Shown piece after piece: positions 55,144 to 64,000 of a DNA stretch of 64,000 nt. The translations under genes were made by a program, and so were the position numbers. Below the pieces are notes generated by a model that was given only the letters and a program-made list of their open reading frames with translations, was not told the DNA's origin and did not search any database. How positions within the stretch are numbered: the first letter of the stretch is position 1; every line of letters begins with the position of its first letter. The DNA is from Vibrio tetraodonis (GTDB lineage: Bacteria; Pseudomonadota; Gammaproteobacteria; Enterobacterales; Vibrionaceae): the NCBI RefSeq assembly GCF_003350295.1, contig NZ_QLYY01000005.1:248001-312000 (forward strand), written 5' to 3'.

Positions 55144-56841
55144 TTAGCGACTTTGAAGCTCATCAAAAATCGCTTCTGCGTCAACAATCCCCCCAGAGAT
55201 AGATAAAGTACTAAATGGCACTAAATCTTCAGGTGTTGTTGGGTTTTTAACTAAAAGTTCTGGATAAGTACGAGCTTTACTTATCAACAGTTCTTTTAGC
55301 TCAACTGCGGATAAATCAGGGTAATGGGACCATACCATAGCGGCTACTCCTGAAACGACTGGTGCTGCCATACTAGTACCACTATATGTGGAATAAGTAT
55401 TGTCAGGTGTCGAAGAGAGAACTCGATATCCAGGGGCAAATACATCAACCGTTTCCTGACCGTAGTTACTGAAGCTCGCGACAAGGGCATCATCGGCATA
55501 TTTTGCCGAAGCACCGATATCCATCCATGTTGAAATAGGTTTGGACCACTGATGTTTTGCAAATCTATTGGGGAAGCTTGGTTTGACATCATTGTCATTA
55601 CGGCTGTTACCCGCCGAGTGAACGATTAGAACGCCTTTGCGGGCAGCATAGCGAAACGCGTGATCAACAACAAACTTTCGTGGAGAGTAACTCTTACCAA
55701 AACTCATGTTGATTATCTTTGCTCCGTTATCGACCGCATAACGAACAGCATTAGCAATGTCTTTGTCCCTTTCGTCACCATTTGGCACCATGCGCACTGC
55801 CATTATCTGAGCGTACTGAGCGATACCATCAATACCGATTCCATTACGGCGTTCAGCAGCAATAATTCCAGCAACATGTGTACCGTGTGAGCCAACCGGC
55901 CCTTTTACATCGTTGTTACCGTAACCTTTTTCCCACGCATTATCGATGTCATCCAAAACAATGTCTTTACGTGTATCAAACTCTAAGTTGTAGTGATAAT
56001 CGAGGGAAGTTTGGTAGCGAACCTTGCGAGACTCGAGATAATCGAATGAATACCATGACTCAAACACAGCCAACAAGCCCTTCGCCGCCTCTACCACTTC
56101 TGGGTTTGAGTTCGTCAGTAGTATTTGTAACCCATCAACAGTAAAATCTTTATGCTCAACTAACTCTAGAATAGCGGCTTTAAAGCCATTAGCTTCCTCT
56201 GTGGCTTTAACCACTTTATCAAGTAAATTTTGATAATTAGACACAGAGCTTTGATAATCAGCTTCTACACCTTTGAAATATTCGAGCATTTTTGGTGGAA
56301 TCCACTCTTGCCCTGCAACCATTTCAAGATACTTCTTGTATTCTCTAGTAACCTCTAAGGTATCTTGATCTACGTTTACACCCAGAGAGTTACCCAAAAA
56401 GTTCCAGCCATGAATATCATCGATGTAGCCATTGCCATCATCATCGATACCATTACCTGGTATCTCATCTTTGTTTGTCCACAACTTGTTTTTTAAATCC
56501 TCATGTTCAATATCAACACCAGAATCGAGTACCGCAACAATCACTGGTTGAGGTTTAAGTGGTGGAAGCATGGATTCATACACATAGTCAGCACCCACAC
56601 CCTGAAGGTTTGAGTAATTCGCTGACATATTGAACCAGTCACCCCGTTGCTCTGAAGGCGGAACCATCATATTCATCGGCGAGAAAGCAGCAGGCTTTGT
56701 CGATTTCTGAGAATGGTCTTCAACAATATTTCCCTTCACATCTGTGATAAAGGGACTGGGTTCAACAGTGATACCCGCAGAGACCGACGCCGACGCCATG
56801 ACAGCGATGGCAAGCGTAGAAAGTTTATATCCATTTTTCAT
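55144..56841 (-). CDS. Secreted S8 subtilisin-like protease
   Basis: A 565-residue secreted serine protease. The signal peptide ends near SASVSAG. The catalytic triad is the Asp in VIAVLDSGVDIEH, the His in GSHGTHVAGIIAAE and the Ser in YSGTSMAAPVVSG, with the oxyanion segment VLIVHSAGNSRN. A calcium-binding-like Asp-rich loop (NGIDDDGNGYIDD) and an insertion of about 150 residues lie between Asp and His. This long insert is common in the marine S8 proteases of this type. No C-terminal prepeptidase or anchor domain is present. It stands alone. Confidence 0.92.
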   Translation of the reverse strand: MKNGYKLSTLAIAVMASASVSAGITVEPSPFITDVKGNIVEDHSQKSTKPAAFSPMNMMVPPSEQRGDWFNMSANYSNLQGVGADYVYESMLPPLKPQPVIVAVLDSGVDIEHEDLKNKLWTNKDEIPGNGIDDDGNGYIDDIHGWNFLGNSLGVNVDQDTLEVTREYKKYLEMVAGQEWIPPKMLEYFKGVEADYQSSVSNYQNLLDKVVKATEEANGFKAAILELVEHKDFTVDGLQILLTNSNPEVVEAAKGLLAVFESWYSFDYLESRKVRYQTSLDYHYNLEFDTRKDIVLDDIDNAWEKGYGNNDVKGPVGSHGTHVAGIIAAERRNGIGIDGIAQYAQIMAVRMVPNGDERDKDIANAVRYAVDNGAKIINMSFGKSYSPRKFVVDHAFRYAARKGVLIVHSAGNSRNDNDVKPSFPNRFAKHQWSKPISTWMDIGASAKYADDALVASFSNYGQETVDVFAPGYRVLSSTPDNTYSTYSGTSMAAPVVSGVAAMVWSHYPDLSAVELKELLISKARTYPELLVKNPTTPEDLVPFSTLSISGGIVDAEAIFDELQSR

Positions 56842-57215
56842 TTTAATTACATCCTATTTAATTAAACGCTTAAAAAGCGAACAAAACGATAAGATGCAAA
56901 GCGCATAAAATCATTCATATCATCAATTAAATGATATTAAGATCTCACTATTATCGGCATTTATCTCTTAAAGTTTGAGATAAATTCTATTGATATATAT
57001 GTTTTTATAATTACTGATAGAATCCCACAAAGAGACTATTCCATAATACTGTATAACATATGGATAAATATCCTTTGTTTCTAACTCTATGCAGTTCGAA
57101 ATAATCGTAAAGCATCACATAATTGTATTATTAACTTGAAGAATGTATGGAACGTGCTTAACTAAGGTCGACTTAAGTGATTGAATTTTATAATACTCAA
57201 ATCTGAGGAGCAGGC
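56842..57215. promoter_or_regulatory. Divergent intergenic region, subtilase / thioesterase
   Basis: About 374 AT-rich bases holding presumed divergent promoters. No coding region or clear operator seen. Confidence 0.4.
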
Positions 57216-57695
57216 ATGGAGCTTAGACGATCGTTTCAAGAACAAATCCCAAATAACCATTGTTTTGGTTGTGGACCTCAGAATCATCAAGGACTGAAAA
57301 TTCAAAGCTACTGGAGTGGTGAAAACCAATCTGTATGTGATTTTACTCCATTACCACACCATAGTGCCGGACCTTTACATTTTCTCAATGGTGGCATCAT
57401 TTCAACCATAATTGATTGCCACTGTGTGTGTACTGCGATTGCCAAAGGCTATTTGATGCGTGGTAGAGAGATAGGACAAGGTGAGTTAGTGTGGTTTGCA
57501 ACTGGGAATTTAGAGGTCAAATTCGCAAAACCCGTTCCAATTGACAGCCACGTTCAATTAGTTGCTTCGATTTCAGAAGCGAAAGAGAGCAAAATTGTAC
57601 TCACCTGCGATTTACTTGCCGATGACACGCTGAGCTGTCAAAGTACAATTATTGCTGTAAAAGTCCCAAACCAATGGTTTGAGCCTAAACAGTAA
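57216..57695 (+). CDS. PaaI-type hotdog thioesterase
   Basis: A 159-residue single-hotdog thioesterase. The segment HFLNGGIISTIIDCHCVCTA corresponds to the active-site helix of the PaaI group (HGG followed by an acidic residue; here NGG with Asp). The opening NNHCFGCGPQNHQGLKI is typical of a subgroup with Cys-rich N-termini. It would hydrolyse acyl-CoA. GAGGAG lies five bases before the ATG. A strong terminator follows, so it is monocistronic. Confidence 0.87.
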   Translation: MELRRSFQEQIPNNHCFGCGPQNHQGLKIQSYWSGENQSVCDFTPLPHHSAGPLHFLNGGIISTIIDCHCVCTAIAKGYLMRGREIGQGELVWFATGNLEVKFAKPVPIDSHVQLVASISEAKESKIVLTCDLLADDTLSCQSTIIAVKVPNQWFEPKQ

Positions 57696-57701
57696 TTCAA
57701 A

Positions 57702-57737
57702 AAAAAGCCAGAACTTCAGAAGTTACTGGCTTTTTCT
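57702..57737 (+). terminator. Strong intrinsic terminator after thioesterase gene
   Basis: A 10-bp outer stem (AAAAAGCCAG with CTGGCTTTTT) topped by a 5-bp inner stem (AACTT with AAGTT) with one bulged A, ending in a T-rich tract. The symmetry may also serve the convergent chemoreceptor gene. Confidence 0.88.
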
Positions 57738-57835
57738 TTTAGTAAAAACTCTTATCTTGTATGAGCGTTAGCCTTAGTTAAAATTTGTAGCCGTCGCCAA
57801 TCAAGAAACTTGCATCACTTATCCGCCATTACTCA

Positions 57836-59470
57836 CTAGCTTTGGTCAACCTTAAAAAACGATAGCTCAGTATTTTGTTTGTCTGCTAATAGCGCTAAGT
57901 CTGACGAAGAGCTCTTCGCTTGTTCAACAGCACCAACGTTCTCATTCACCAAATCAAACATGGTTACCGTGCTATGAGATATCTCTTCAGTCACACTGTA
58001 TTGTTCCTGAGAAGCGGTAGCAACAAGGGTGTTGATACCTGAAATGGCTTCGACAGAATTTGCTATGTCATCAAACGATGACTTCACGTTATCAGATAAG
58101 TCCACAGACTCCTGTATCGAGGCAACATTCGCGATCATATTGTTATTGGCTTTCTCCGATTGCTCTTGGAGCTTGGTAATAATCTCTTGAATGTTTTGCG
58201 TAGACTCTTGTGTCTTACCCGCTAGCTGCCTAACTTCATCGGCAACCACAGCGAAACCACGTCCCTGTTCACCAGCACGGGCAGCTTCTATCGCGGCGTT
58301 TAATGCCAGCAAATTAGTTTGCTCTGAAATAGAACTAATCACATTGGTCACTTCACCGATATTGACCGCGCTATTTTTCAGCTCCTCAATCATACTGGCT
58401 GTTTCTTGTACGGATTTGTTGATGTTTTGAGTCAAGACAATTGATTTATCCAACGCTGTGTTACCATTCTTCACATTGCTGATTGCTTTCTTGGTTTCTT
58501 CTTCGGCTTGTACCGCATTTGATGAAACCTCTTTGGAGGTGCTCGATAGCTCATTAATCGCCGTAGAAATACTCTCGACTCGATTAAGCACATCCTGAGT
58601 ATTATCCGCTGTATTTTGCATCAGCTGAGTTAGATGACTAGATGCGGAATTGGTATTATCCGACGATTCTGTTAACTCTCGAATCAGCTGAGAAAGCTGC
58701 TCAATTGACTGGTTATAAGTCTGCTTGATTTTGAAAAACTCATTTTTTGATGGGACAAGCTGCAGAGGTTTCAACACACCTTTGGCAAGTTGTTTTATCG
58801 CGTTTGACATTTCGTCGATATTTTTTGCCAACGAGTGATTGATAAACATCAGGAACAAACCCGATACAAGGCACGAGACTACCGACAATAAAATAACGTT
58901 GAAAACCGAAGAGGACAGAGAAGATTTAAGGGCCTTGTAACGAGTTTGCAAAAACGCTTCTTCCGCACCATCAATCTGCTGGAAAATAACTCGCATATCA
59001 TCCACGTACTTGCGACGATCTTGCTGGATAAAGTCGAGTACCTCGGCATCACTGGCCGAACCTCTTAGCTGGATTCCCTTATCAATCTCGACGCTTCTCC
59101 ATTCTTCATACAATCGTCTGATCTCGTTTAAGCGTTTGGTTTGATCATCAGTGGGATTGTTTATGAAGATATCCGCTAAATACTTCATATCTTTCTCAAT
59201 ATTTTCTACACCTAGATTGTATGGCATGAGAGAACCTTGAGACTTCGTCAGCATATAACCGCGAAACCCAGTTTCGATATTGAGGATTTGTTCCAGCAAA
59301 CTGTCTAGCTTGCCCTTTATTGTGTATGTCTTGGAAACCTGACTTTGGCTCAGCATTACATTCTGATTTGACTGACTGGCCAACATAGCAACAGACACAA
59401 ACCCGATAATGACAACGATGAGAGCACTGTAAATGAGTACTTTCGTCGGCAGTTTTTGCAACATTTTCAT
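57836..59470 (-). CDS. Methyl-accepting chemotaxis protein with CHASE3-like sensor
   Basis: A 544-residue chemoreceptor. It has a first transmembrane helix (about 8-30), a periplasmic helical sensor resembling CHASE3 ([21 protein letters not shown]), a second transmembrane helix (about 190-212), a HAMP segment and a long cytoplasmic coiled coil. The signalling hairpin [20 protein letters not shown] with [15 protein letters not shown] is fully conserved. Start is taken at the ATG at 59470, with AGGA eight bases upstream; the longer frame adds ten residues without support. No C-terminal pentapeptide for CheR docking is present. Ligand unknown. Confidence 0.92.
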   Translation of the reverse strand: MKMLQKLPTKVLIYSALIVVIIGFVSVAMLASQSNQNVMLSQSQVSKTYTIKGKLDSLLEQILNIETGFRGYMLTKSQGSLMPYNLGVENIEKDMKYLADIFINNPTDDQTKRLNEIRRLYEEWRSVEIDKGIQLRGSASDAEVLDFIQQDRRKYVDDMRVIFQQIDGAEEAFLQTRYKALKSSLSSSVFNVILLSVVSCLVSGLFLMFINHSLAKNIDEMSNAIKQLAKGVLKPLQLVPSKNEFFKIKQTYNQSIEQLSQLIRELTESSDNTNSASSHLTQLMQNTADNTQDVLNRVESISTAINELSSTSKEVSSNAVQAEEETKKAISNVKNGNTALDKSIVLTQNINKSVQETASMIEELKNSAVNIGEVTNVISSISEQTNLLALNAAIEAARAGEQGRGFAVVADEVRQLAGKTQESTQNIQEIITKLQEQSEKANNNMIANVASIQESVDLSDNVKSSFDDIANSVEAISGINTLVATASQEQYSVTEEISHSTVTMFDLVNENVGAVEQAKSSSSDLALLADKQNTELSFFKVDQS

Positions 59471-59636
59471 AAAACAAATCCTAATTGACGGTTCAATCAA
59501 TAATTCTAGTCGATAAATAGCTATCTGTAATACTGAGACTAAAAAATGAACATCATTTATATCAAATTATGAACAATTTACGCTCACCATCAGACTATAA
59601 ATAGCGACACTACCTTTTAGTTTATTAAAGATAACA

Positions 59637-59673
59637 AAAAACGCACACATTGCTGGGCATTGTGTGCGTTTTT
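59637..59673 (-). terminator. Strong terminator of the M23 endopeptidase gene
   Basis: A 13-bp perfect stem (AAAAACGCACACA with TGTGTGCGTTTTT) around an eleven-base loop. On the minus strand it ends in a run of six T residues, about 90 bases after the endopeptidase stop. Confidence 0.87.
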
Positions 59674-59760
59674 ATTTCAACAACTGAAAGAGTCATTCAC
59701 TTATTGTTTCAGCTATTCTTGCTCAATGGCAATCCTAGTGTAAAAACTACCTTTCGAGTG

Positions 59761-61071
59761 TTAACCTGCCGTTGGTTCGGATCTAGCATGGCCAGCAAGC
59801 TGAATTTCTTGCTGCCTTAACATAATGTCTAACTCATCACGGCGTGCTTTAAATGCTAACATTTCACTTTTAGGAACCGAGCTTGCCATAGGTATATTAG
59901 CCGTCATCGCATTAACAGCGCGGCCTCGGTCAATCAACTCATAATGAATATGTGGGCCTGTTACACGACCTGTTGAACCTGACAAGCCAATCCGCTGCCC
60001 GCGAGATACTTTTTGACCTTTGCTGACCAAAATTTTACTTAAATGCAGGTAGCGAGTTTTATAACGGCTTCCATGTTGAATCACTACATAATTCCCCGCA
60101 TAAGGATGCTTGCGAGTCATGATAACTACGCCATCTCCCGTAGCTTGAATCGGCGTTCCAGTTGGAGTCGCCCAGTCTGTACCATTATGAGGGGCAATTC
60201 GCCCCGTTACTGGATGCTTTCTGGTTGGATTAAAGCCTGAACTAAGGCGATAGTGTCCACTGACAGGTTTGCGCTGAAAAGCTCTTTGTAAACTGTTGCC
60301 ATTTTTATCGTAATACTGGCCATCTGAGTGCAAGTAGGCGGTGATTTCTCGGCCACGGTTATAAATTTTTATCGCTTGCAGTTCTTTATTTCCTGTATCT
60401 ATATCTCCAACATACTGCTTCGATAGAACAACTTCAAACACGTCTCCCGCACGGAGATCCCTGGAAAAATTAAGTTTATCTTTCAATAAAGTAACGATTT
60501 GCTCATTTTCGCTACTGCCTAAGCCGACACGATGTAAAGACTGAGAAAAACTGCCCGCAATTTCGCCGACTAATGCATGCTCCTTCCATACCCCAGGAAT
60601 CTTCACTTCGTTAAATGCGTAGCTACCATCATCGAGTAATTTATAGACGGCTCTGTCAACGATACTGAATTCCAATTCCATTTTAGCAAGACGCTTTGTA
60701 TCACCATCTCGCCAAAACCTCAGAGTGTTACCGGGCCTTAAGGTATCTAATGCCAAGTAGTTTAGGTCCGTTTCCATGATTTTCATCAGTTCACTGTAAC
60801 CAAAGCCGAGCTGATCAAAAATAGTACTAAGGTTATCTCCTCTCTTGATGATGTACTCATAATCTGGTACGTCACTAACTATTTCTGCCTGACTATTTTG
60901 GTCACTTACAAGGCTGGAGTCCTGTATAGCAAGGTGAATTGTACGTTTACTTTGACTGGTATTATTTGTTGCAGACATAACCAATGCAGCAACAATAGGA
61001 AGACTCAAAAGTATCATCTTTCTCGATTTAGATAGCTCTCTAAAACGGGATCTCAAACTATTGGGTTGCAC
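59761..61071 (-). CDS. M23 murein DD-endopeptidase with LysM-like domain
   Basis: A 436-residue peptidoglycan hydrolase of the MepM/ShyA group, anchored or exported by an N-terminal hydrophobic segment (about 19-36). An OapA/LysM-like domain (YIIKRGDNLSTIFDQLG) is followed by a linker domain and the LytM catalytic domain, with zinc ligands in HNGTDWATP (His, Asp) and GPHIHYEL (HxH). It cleaves peptide crosslinks during cell elongation. The start is a GTG at 61071 with TAGGT four bases upstream. It ends at a strong terminator and is monocistronic. Confidence 0.9.
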   Translation of the reverse strand: MQPNSLRSRFRELSKSRKMILLSLPIVAALVMSATNNTSQSKRTIHLAIQDSSLVSDQNSQAEIVSDVPDYEYIIKRGDNLSTIFDQLGFGYSELMKIMETDLNYLALDTLRPGNTLRFWRDGDTKRLAKMELEFSIVDRAVYKLLDDGSYAFNEVKIPGVWKEHALVGEIAGSFSQSLHRVGLGSSENEQIVTLLKDKLNFSRDLRAGDVFEVVLSKQYVGDIDTGNKELQAIKIYNRGREITAYLHSDGQYYDKNGNSLQRAFQRKPVSGHYRLSSGFNPTRKHPVTGRIAPHNGTDWATPTGTPIQATGDGVVIMTRKHPYAGNYVVIQHGSRYKTRYLHLSKILVSKGQKVSRGQRIGLSGSTGRVTGPHIHYELIDRGRAVNAMTANIPMASSVPKSEMLAFKARRDELDIMLRQQEIQLAGHARSEPTAG

Positions 61072-61216
61072 ACTTTGACCTATACATGGTTAAAACAAAA
61101 GACTAAGGTTACGTATTTATGGAAGGCTTGTCACCTTCTGATTGTCATTATTAAATCAAAAAGAGACGAACCAACTTATGTTCTTAATACCAATTTTTGA
61201 TAAAAATATCAATTTG

Positions 61217-61531
61217 TCAATTTAATTCAAGGTTATGAAAAGTTGAAACTAAACCGTTATCGGAACCAAATCCATTAGGTTGGTATTTATCTGCATTCGG
61301 GTCATTCACCCAAAGGTGACCATCAATTAAGTAACGAAATTCAAAATGATTGTCCTTAGGTAACCGCGTTTTAAACTTATAGGATTTTGATTTATTGACT
61401 TTTTTCATCGCCATAGGCTGCCAACCTGAGAAGTCAGCCACAATCGAAACAGACTCACGCACTTGCGTAGCCGAGAGCTCGAAAGTCACTTCCACCTCAT
61501 CTTTAGTTTTAAAAAAACGCTTATTAATCAT
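61217..61531 (-). CDS. CBM48/AMPK-type glycogen-binding domain protein
   Basis: A 104-residue protein consisting of one early-set (CBM48) domain. Typical segments are SIVADFSGWQPMAMKK, FKTRLPKDNHFEFRYLIDGHLWVNDPNADKYQPNGFGSDN, seen in the N-terminal domains of branching enzymes and AMPK beta subunits, which bind alpha-glucans. It has no catalytic domain. GGAG lies six bases before the ATG, inside the end of a short upstream reading frame. It probably acts as a small glycogen-binding accessory. Confidence 0.85.
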   Translation of the reverse strand: MINKRFFKTKDEVEVTFELSATQVRESVSIVADFSGWQPMAMKKVNKSKSYKFKTRLPKDNHFEFRYLIDGHLWVNDPNADKYQPNGFGSDNGLVSTFHNLELN

Positions 61532-61534
61532 GAT

Positions 61535-61663
61535 CTACTCCATTATGGGGACTGTTATTTCCTCGACAAACTCGAAAAGTATAGTGTCTGACACTTTCGC
61601 TGCTTGTCTCATAGCTTGACCAAATTCACGTTGTTTGAATGTTTGTGGATTAATAACGCCCAT
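61535..61663 (-). CDS. Possible small protein upstream of CBM48 gene
   Basis: A 42-codon ORF, beginning MGVINPQTFKQREFGQAM and ending FEFVEEITVPIME, whose stop lies three bases before the CBM48 start and whose end contains that gene's ribosome-binding site. The composition looks like a real amphipathic helix. The frame stays open upstream to a stop at 61727-61729 and reads RIQSFFDYLKQRD there, which also looks protein-like, but it has no ATG, GTG or TTG; an ATT at 61723 would be the only candidate. The ATG at 61663 has no ribosome-binding site. It may be a real small gene, or the remnant of a longer one. Confidence 0.45.
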   Translation of the reverse strand: MGVINPQTFKQREFGQAMRQAAKVSDTILFEFVEEITVPIME

Positions 61664-61813
61664 AATGATAAATAAAATAGGCTGTGTGTCACGCTGTTTG
61701 AGGTAATCGAAAAAAGACTGAATACGCTAAAATTAACACTCTAAGTTTAACGGTTTCAATCGATTGGCGTAAGAGCCAGACTTAACTGACTCTTGAGCCA
61801 AAAGTGAGAAGAG

Positions 61814-63067
61814 CTATAGAGCATGGTCTAGGTGATACTTGCCCACCATTTCTCCCCTTTTGTTGAGAAAGCGCTGGTACGAGAATGCCGATATGTCGAC
61901 ACAAGTTGGCCGCTCTCTGACAAGTTCATTCAAAATTTTCCCTGTAATTGCTGAAGTCAACATACCGGTGCGAAAGTGTCCGCAAGCATTAAAATACCCT
62001 TCAGTACCCGGTACAGAGCCAATAATTGGTAGTTCATCGGGTGAGCCAGGCCTGAGTCCAGCCCAGCAACGTTTAATGTTCATGTCTTTTAGGGCAGGTA
62101 TCGACTTCATAGCGCCTAACCCAAGTTGCTTGATGTATTTTATATCATTGGTCGTATCAAAACCTCGCTCCTCGGTTGTCGAACCGATCAATATCTCACC
62201 ATTGTCTTTTTGGGCAATATAACAATCGCTGGTAGTCAAACAACCATTAAGCAACTTGGGGAGTTTTTCGGTGATGATAACTTGACCTTTGACAGGAAAA
62301 ACCGGCAGATCGTAACCGGTTGCCCAGCGGCTGATATTCTCAGCCCAGGCTCCAGCCGCGTTAATAATGACTTTGCAGGGCAATTTTCCGTGCTCAGTTT
62401 CAACCGCCGTTATACGGCTTTGATGCTTTTCAATCCCCGTAACTTTGGTATTTAAATAAAGCTCAACGCCATTTTGTCTTGCAGCTTCAAGATACGCTTC
62501 ATTAAGGCGGTAAGGATTTATTTGATGGTCGCAATCAAACTCCATCGCGCCAATTGCCTGCTCAGATACATTCGGCTCTTCTGAGTGCAGTTCACTTTGA
62601 CTCAACCATCGCACATACTGATGTCTATCGGGAACTGCGGCTGCTATTTGTTCAGCATACATTCGATCATACTGGTCAAACATAAGAAACTTAAGCCCGG
62701 TTTGCTCAAATTTAAAATCAACACCATGATTATCTACCAGCTCATTGTACAAATCTGGATACATAGCATTTGACATCATTGCCATATCAAAAAATGATTT
62801 AGGCATGATATGGGGCTGCATCTTAGGCGCGATATCAGATCCCGACTCTTGCATCTGTTTAGATAAGGTTTTGAATAAAATAACCCCGCAACCTAGCCCA
62901 GTTGATTCGCCCATTGCCCATAAACCACCAGCTGACGCTCGTGAAGCATTACCGGGGTATTTGTAATCTACAAGCGCAATATTAAGATCTTTTTCTCTAC
63001 TCAAGAAATAGGCTATCGAAGCACCAATAACACCACCACCGCAAATAACAACATCATAGGTTTTCAT
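61814..63067 (-). CDS. FAD-dependent amine/amino acid oxidoreductase (DAO family, HcnC/OoxB-like)
   Basis: A 417-residue flavoprotein with the dinucleotide-binding motif DVVICGGGVIGASIAYFL at the N-terminus and the DAO-family C-terminal segment KRCWAGLRPGSPDELPIIG, followed by GYFNACGHFRTGM. Its pairing with a BFD-domain flavoprotein upstream (ATGA overlap) is the layout of opine oxidase OoxAB, D-hydroxyproline dehydrogenase and hydrogen cyanide synthase HcnBC. It would be the subunit that oxidises the substrate amine. Which of these substrates is used cannot be told from the sequence. Confidence 0.88.
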   Translation of the reverse strand: MKTYDVVICGGGVIGASIAYFLSREKDLNIALVDYKYPGNASRASAGGLWAMGESTGLGCGVILFKTLSKQMQESGSDIAPKMQPHIMPKSFFDMAMMSNAMYPDLYNELVDNHGVDFKFEQTGLKFLMFDQYDRMYAEQIAAAVPDRHQYVRWLSQSELHSEEPNVSEQAIGAMEFDCDHQINPYRLNEAYLEAARQNGVELYLNTKVTGIEKHQSRITAVETEHGKLPCKVIINAAGAWAENISRWATGYDLPVFPVKGQVIITEKLPKLLNGCLTTSDCYIAQKDNGEILIGSTTEERGFDTTNDIKYIKQLGLGAMKSIPALKDMNIKRCWAGLRPGSPDELPIIGSVPGTEGYFNACGHFRTGMLTSAITGKILNELVRERPTCVDISAFSYQRFLNKRGEMVGKYHLDHAL

Positions 63068-64000
63068 GATTGCTCCTCCAAAGCAGAAAATGGGATAGGG
63101 TCGAGAGGAAACCTCGGGCGAACCATGCCTTGCTCAGCGGCTAAGCCCTTTTTTTTTAGCCTGTCATAGCAGTAATGCGCGCAGGTTTTTCCTTGGCAAT
63201 CACCCATAGTTATGCGGGTGCGCATTTTCAAAGTCACAATATCTCTGCACCCCTGCTGGATGGCGTCATCAATCGCTTTTCGCTTCACCTGCTCACAACG
63301 ACATATCACCGTATCTTCGTCTGGTAACGAGAGTAAGCCGAGTTCTCTATAGCCAGCATGGTCAAAAGCTTCACGAAAGCGATACAAGCGCGCTAAACGT
63401 TTACGCATCGCTGAAATATCTTGTTGGGCATCCAATCGCCCCAATTTACTGAGCTCAGAGGCAATTGCTTTAGCCGCTATGTTTCCTTCCAGAGCAGCAG
63501 CATCAGCACCAGCAATTTTTGCGCTATCACCAGCACAATAAATGTTTTCCTGACTACTACGTTGCCACTCATCGACACACGGAATAGCACCACTCATATG
63601 ATCGTATTGAATTTCAAGCCCGATAAGTTGAGCTAACTGAGAACGTGCTGCAAAACCATACCCGACTCCTAAGGTATCAACATTATGTTTTACCGCTTTA
63701 GAATGATCGGGGCACCAATTATCATCGTAAGGAGCGACAGTAACCTGCTGCAACTGTCCCTCTCCCTCTGCTTTAACTAACCCCCAGCCATAATGGATTG
63801 AAATATCATGCTGCTTTAGATACAACATCATAGATAATCCATCCAGTGCCTGTTGGGGCCGATTTAAGATAGCGATTGTTTCCTTTGCAATCGAAGAAAA
63901 TTTTGCCGCTTCATAAATCGCATCTATCTGACAACCGGCTTTATGCAACTGGCAGGCAACTAAAATAAGCAGTGGACCTGTGCCTGTGATCACCAGTTTT
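63064..64000 (-). CDS. FAD/NAD-binding oxidoreductase with BFD domain, HcnB/OoxA-like (partial)
   Basis: About 312 residues are visible; the N-terminus lies off the right edge. A second Rossmann motif is seen in KLVITGTGPLLILVACQL at the edge, and AQENIYCAGD-like FAD-binding segment reads ENIYCAGDSAKIAGADAAALEG. The C-terminal BFD-type [2Fe-2S] domain has ligands in CRCEQV and GDCQGKTC. It pairs with the DAO-family subunit by a four-base ATGA overlap. It would carry electrons from the partner's flavin to an acceptor. The reading frame continues to the last bases, so the gene is intact as far as seen. Confidence 0.88.
   Translation of the reverse strand, partial: KLVITGTGPLLILVACQLHKAGCQIDAIYEAAKFSSIAKETIAILNRPQQALDGLSMMLYLKQHDISIHYGWGLVKAEGEGQLQQVTVAPYDDNWCPDHSKAVKHNVDTLGVGYGFAARSQLAQLIGLEIQYDHMSGAIPCVDEWQRSSQENIYCAGDSAKIAGADAAALEGNIAAKAIASELSKLGRLDAQQDISAMRKRLARLYRFREAFDHAGYRELGLLSLPDEDTVICRCEQVKRKAIDDAIQQGCRDIVTLKMRTRITMGDCQGKTCAHYCYDRLKKKGLAAEQGMVRPRFPLDPIPFSALEEQS

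Overview
The window reads as chromosomal DNA of a marine gammaproteobacterium, most likely Vibrionaceae. It is fairly AT-rich, especially between genes. The gene set (DUF4286, a DUF6435-like small protein, a LysM/M23 endopeptidase, CBM48, a LruC-domain protein, many secreted proteases) fits that group. This assignment rests on recognised families only. I saw no tRNA, rRNA, CRISPR array, integrase or transposase.

Left end (1-10.5 kb, minus strand): part of a hybrid NRPS/PKS cluster. In order of transcription it holds an A-PCP-C protein, a free adenylation enzyme, a free carrier protein and a KS-AT-KR-DH-ACP polyketide synthase that runs off the left edge. A class I O-methyltransferase is divergent from it. 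Gene order suggests a colinear line in which one C-A-PCP module is split over three polypeptides.

Middle (12-36 kb): mostly single genes and short operons, rich in exported proteins. They include an M28 aminopeptidase lipoprotein, a frameshifted solute-binding protein, a RebB-like protein, an omptin, a trypsin-like protease whose C-terminal half resembles the F-box-associated (FBA) domain of eukaryotic glycoprotein-binding F-box proteins, a PAP2 acid phosphatase, AzlCD, a stand-alone secreted S74 chaperone domain, a tandem pair of small secreted paralogues, a two-partner secretion pair, an AraC/GyrI-like regulator and an RCC1-repeat protein.

36.7-38.8 kb (minus): a compact four-gene operon of a FeeM/LuxI-like acyltransferase, a SnoaL-like protein, a haem-oxygenase-like diiron protein (HDO) and a 2Fe-2S ferredoxin. 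It looks like a small pathway for a lipid-derived metabolite. Divergent from it is a 796-residue protein of unknown family.

Right part (42-64 kb): an ElyC/YdcF protein, a LruC-domain protein with a lipoprotein, an MsbA-like ABC exporter, an esterase with a downstream partner, a Gfo/Idh/MocA oxidoreductase, a cysteine-dioxygenase-like enzyme, LysR, a nitroreductase, an SDR, a subtilase, a thioesterase, a CHASE3 chemoreceptor, an M23 endopeptidase, a CBM48 protein with a small upstream ORF, and a two-gene flavoenzyme operon of the HcnBC/OoxAB type cut by the right edge.

The strongest candidates for something undescribed are the diiron/ferredoxin/acyltransferase operon, the trypsin-FBA fusion and the split NRPS/PKS line with a loading A domain lacking the usual amino-acid-binding aspartate.
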